NCBI GenBank assembly: GCA_016763895.1
Contig: JAESSV010000052.1
Span: 1-9,298 of the forward strand
DNA from: Magnetovibrio sp.
Lineage (GTDB): Bacteria; Pseudomonadota; Alphaproteobacteria; Rhodospirillales; Magnetovibrionaceae
Direction of reading: 5' to 3'
Length of the DNA stretch: 9,298 nucleotides
Shown: piece by piece, positions 7,651 to 9,298 of the stretch
Layout: every line of letters starts with the position of its first letter
How positions within the stretch are numbered: the stretch's first letter is position 1
Notes under the pieces: generated by a model
Database searches by the model: none
Seen by the model: only the letters and a program-made list of their open reading frames with translations
Told to the model about the DNA's origin: nothing
Position numbers and translations under genes: made by a program

Positions 7651-8228
7651 CACAGGCCCTCCAATTGAATGTTTAGGCGTTCGACAACGGGCCGGCCTTG
7701 ATCATCAATTTGAAAAAGATGGGCTGAAAATTTATCAAGCCGATCGGGGGGTTTTTGTTTCATATCCCAGTCCCGCGCCAAAGCATACAACGCGCGAATA
7801 ACGCCCCGGTGTGCCACGGCTATGGTCGACGTGTTCAAGCCTTGTAACCAGGGTTTTAAACGGTTTTGAACATCACGGGGGCTTTCACCTTTGGGCGGGC
7901 AAAAATCTAAACCACCGGCTTCATTTTGAACCATTTTATCACCCAGTTGGTCGCGCAAGTCGGCCAGTTTTTTGCCTTCCCATTCGCCCCAGCACATTTC
8001 AACAAGAGCCGGCGTTGGCGTTGGCTTAAGGCTTAATAACTGTGCCGTTTCAAAAGCACGTTGCAAGGGACTGGACATACATTGAAAGTCCTCATATTCA
8101 GTTGGAATTCGCCAAGCTTTCACCACGTTTCGCCCCGTGTTGCTGAGCGGAATGTCGGTGAGCCCCTGAAGACATTTGTTTTCATTCCACCGGGTTGGTC
8201 CATGGCGTAAAATCAATAATTTTTTCAT
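7650..8228 (-). CDS. Histidine phosphatase superfamily protein (phosphoglycerate mutase-like)
   Basis: This is a 192-residue branch 1 histidine phosphatase that forms a phospho-histidine intermediate. The catalytic core is readable. LRHGPT carries Arg8 and the nucleophile His9. SSPLQRAFETA supplies the second Arg at 57. EMCWGEWEG holds the probable acid at Glu82. AVAHRGVIRAL carries the second catalytic His at 140. Its length is typical of the small phosphatases (alpha-ribazole phosphatase, phosphoglycerate-mutase-like) rather than of a glycolytic mutase. There is no signal peptide, so it is cytoplasmic. The ATG overlaps the upstream stop as ATGA and has a strong Shine-Dalgarno at 8236-8243. 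Lying between two glycosyltransferase genes, it could dephosphorylate a sugar phosphate or another intermediate of the same pathway, which is inference. Cobalamin use (CobC) cannot be excluded, but no cobalamin gene is visible. Confidence 0.9.
   Translation of the reverse strand: MKKLLILRHGPTRWNENKCLQGLTDIPLSNTGRNVVKAWRIPTEYEDFQCMSSPLQRAFETAQLLSLKPTPTPALVEMCWGEWEGKKLADLRDQLGDKMVQNEAGGLDFCPPKGESPRDVQNRLKPWLQGLNTSTIAVAHRGVIRALYALARDWDMKQKPPDRLDKFSAHLFQIDDQGRPVVERLNIQLEGL
7657..7662 (-). promoter_or_regulatory. Shine-Dalgarno GGAGGG deciding the start of the MurG-like glycosyltransferase
   Basis: GGAGGG is 6 nt from ATG 7650 but only 3 nt from the alternative GTG 7653, so the ATG is preferred. 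Confidence 0.65.
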
Positions 8229-9298
8229 GCCGCAACCTCCTCCATGACGTGTTGAAGGATTAACTCTAAGCTTTTTGCCGCTTGACCCAGGCTGTGTGTG
8301 GCGTGAATATTTTTTCGAGCCTGTTGGCCCATATGGATACGGCGGGCTTTATGTTCAAGCATATCCAAAACCGCCTGGGCAAATTTATCGGCGTCGCCCT
8401 GAGGGGTAAGCAAACCGCTTTGGCCATGTTGAACGATGGCCGCGACACCTTCGGATTGCCCGGAAACCACGGGCACACCGGACGCCATCGCTTCTAAAAA
8501 GACCATGCCATAGGCTTCTTTGATGGCGGGCCACACAAACAGGTCAGCGACCGCGTAAAGGTTACACAAGGCTTTTTCATCTTGAAAACCCAACCAAGTC
8601 ACACGGCCTTCTAAGCCTTTGAACACCGACTTTATGGCCGCTTCAGCAGGTCCCGTTCCGGCGATCAAAATATGCCAAGGTTGGTCTTTTATGGTCAACA
8701 AAGCGGTGGCCAGAACCTCATATGATTTTTGTTTTTGATCTTTGCGCATCATGGCGACAGTCATCAACCAAGGCACGTTTAAATCCAAATTGTACGCTTT
8801 AGCCCATTTAGAACGTTGAGAACGTTGCTCTTTGCGGTCCGCATACTGTTCGGTATTGATCATCGGCGGCAACGTGAATTGGTGGGCCAACGGACTTAAC
8901 AATGGGGATAGGCACGCGGCATCTGTTGGATTAAATCCGACCACGACATTGGCGTGTTGAATTGATTTTTGAACGCTTGCATGACCCAGCGCCCAATCCC
9001 CTGATTGTTGCTTTGGCGCAAACGAAGCTTCTGCGACAATATACGGAATGGACAATGCATCGCACACCCGGGGGCCAATCCAATCCGGGGCTTTGTGATA
9101 CAGGTGATACGTAAACCAAGCCTGGGGGCGGTGCTTAATGGGGCGGGCAAGAAAGCGACGAATAAGTCTGTTCGCCAAGCGTCGTCCAATTTCTTTCAGC
9201 CTCACCTGACGTACAGCATCGCCTGAATCGTAACTTCTAAAAACAGAGGCAAGTTCGACTTGATGCCCGGCAAAACCCAAGGCCTGGATCAACAAACG
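8225..9298 (-). CDS. Glycosyltransferase, GT-B fold, family 4-like (5' partial)
   Basis: This probably transfers a sugar from a nucleotide-sugar donor to a glycan or lipid acceptor in the cytoplasm. The reading frame is open to the right edge, so the true start lies outside. The first visible residues (RLLIQALGFAGHQVELAS) match the early part of a GT-B N-terminal domain, so I infer that only about 20 residues are missing. In the visible 357 residues the donor-binding C-terminal domain starts near residue 170 (NVPWLMTVAMMRKDQK). It contains HILIAGTGPAE near 209-219, VTWLGF near 232, and the E-x7-E retaining-transferase motif in EAYGMVFLEAMASGVPVV near 261-278. The C-terminus is ordinary for the family. 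Its TGA stop overlaps the start of the phosphatase gene by 4 nt. Donor and acceptor cannot be told from sequence. Confidence 0.9.
   Translation of the reverse strand, partial: RLLIQALGFAGHQVELASVFRSYDSGDAVRQVRLKEIGRRLANRLIRRFLARPIKHRPQAWFTYHLYHKAPDWIGPRVCDALSIPYIVAEASFAPKQQSGDWALGHASVQKSIQHANVVVGFNPTDAACLSPLLSPLAHQFTLPPMINTEQYADRKEQRSQRSKWAKAYNLDLNVPWLMTVAMMRKDQKQKSYEVLATALLTIKDQPWHILIAGTGPAEAAIKSVFKGLEGRVTWLGFQDEKALCNLYAVADLFVWPAIKEAYGMVFLEAMASGVPVVSGQSEGVAAIVQHGQSGLLTPQGDADKFAQAVLDMLEHKARRIHMGQQARKNIHATHSLGQAAKSLELILQHVMEEVAA
8236..8243 (-). promoter_or_regulatory. Shine-Dalgarno GGAGGAGG for the histidine phosphatase
   Basis: GGAGGAGG lies 7 nt before ATG 8228 within the end of the glycosyltransferase gene. 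It is among the strongest ribosome-binding sites in the window. Confidence 0.75.

Larger units (their letters stand above)
1..9298 (-). other. Eight-gene overlapping operon (glycan enzymes plus ABC importer)
   Basis: All genes are co-directional and each stop overlaps the next start: ATGA at 8225-8228, 6499-6502, 5747-5750, 3858-3861, 1892-1895 and 897-900, and TGATG at 7648-7652. There is no intergenic space, so no internal promoter or terminator is expected and none was found. Overlaps like these allow terminating ribosomes to reinitiate, which ties the protein levels together. The operon extends past both edges of the window. Confidence 0.88.

Noticed and set aside
7648..7653. GTG at 7653 as start of the MurG-like glycosyltransferase, giving a seventh 4-nt overlap
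   Set aside because: The Shine-Dalgarno would be only 3 nt away; ATG 7650 has a 6-nt spacer. Not excluded outright.
1..9298. Search for tRNA/rRNA genes, insertion sequences, CRISPR repeats, intergenic promoters and terminators
   Set aside because: None seen by eye; overlapping genes leave no intergenic sequence, and no transposase, integrase or spaced direct repeats were recognised.

Overview
The window is wall-to-wall protein-coding DNA on the minus strand. Eight genes run from the right edge to the left edge with no intergenic base. In transcription order they are: a family-4-type glycosyltransferase (5' end outside the window), a histidine phosphatase, a second GT-B glycosyltransferase, a polysaccharide-deacetylase-like protein, a double-NBD peptide-type ABC ATPase, a family 5 solute-binding protein, a DppB-type permease and a DppC-type permease (3' end outside the window). 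All seven junctions overlap by a few bases: six are 4-nt ATGA overlaps and one is best read as TGATG. This is the signature of one long, translationally coupled operon. Its promoter and terminator both lie outside the window.

The organism is most likely an alphaproteobacterium of moderate GC content. This rests on my recollection that the solute-binding protein and the two permeases closely resemble a transporter subfamily common in Rhizobiales and Rhodospirillales; no search was run. The cell is Gram-negative by inference, from the Sec-type signal peptide on a non-lipidated binding protein and the Opp/Dpp-type import machinery.

Functionally, the right half (about 5750-9298) looks like glycan or glycoconjugate assembly and trimming: two glycosyltransferases, a phosphatase and a deacetylase. 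The left half (about 1-5750) is a complete Opp/Dpp-type importer with binding protein, two permeases and both ATPase domains on one chain. Coupling them in one transcript suggests that a glycosylated or amino-sugar compound is both handled enzymatically and taken up, but the substrate cannot be read from the sequence.

Two transporter genes carry single-base frame breaks. The binding protein loses frame between its signal peptide and mature domain, exactly at a T TTA AAG slippery heptamer (3745-3751) where a -1 shift restores the expected protein. The second permease loses frame at a T7-G6 run (303-315) with one base too many. These may be assembly errors, real decay, or in the first case recoding. 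No RNA genes, mobile elements, CRISPR arrays or long repeats were seen.
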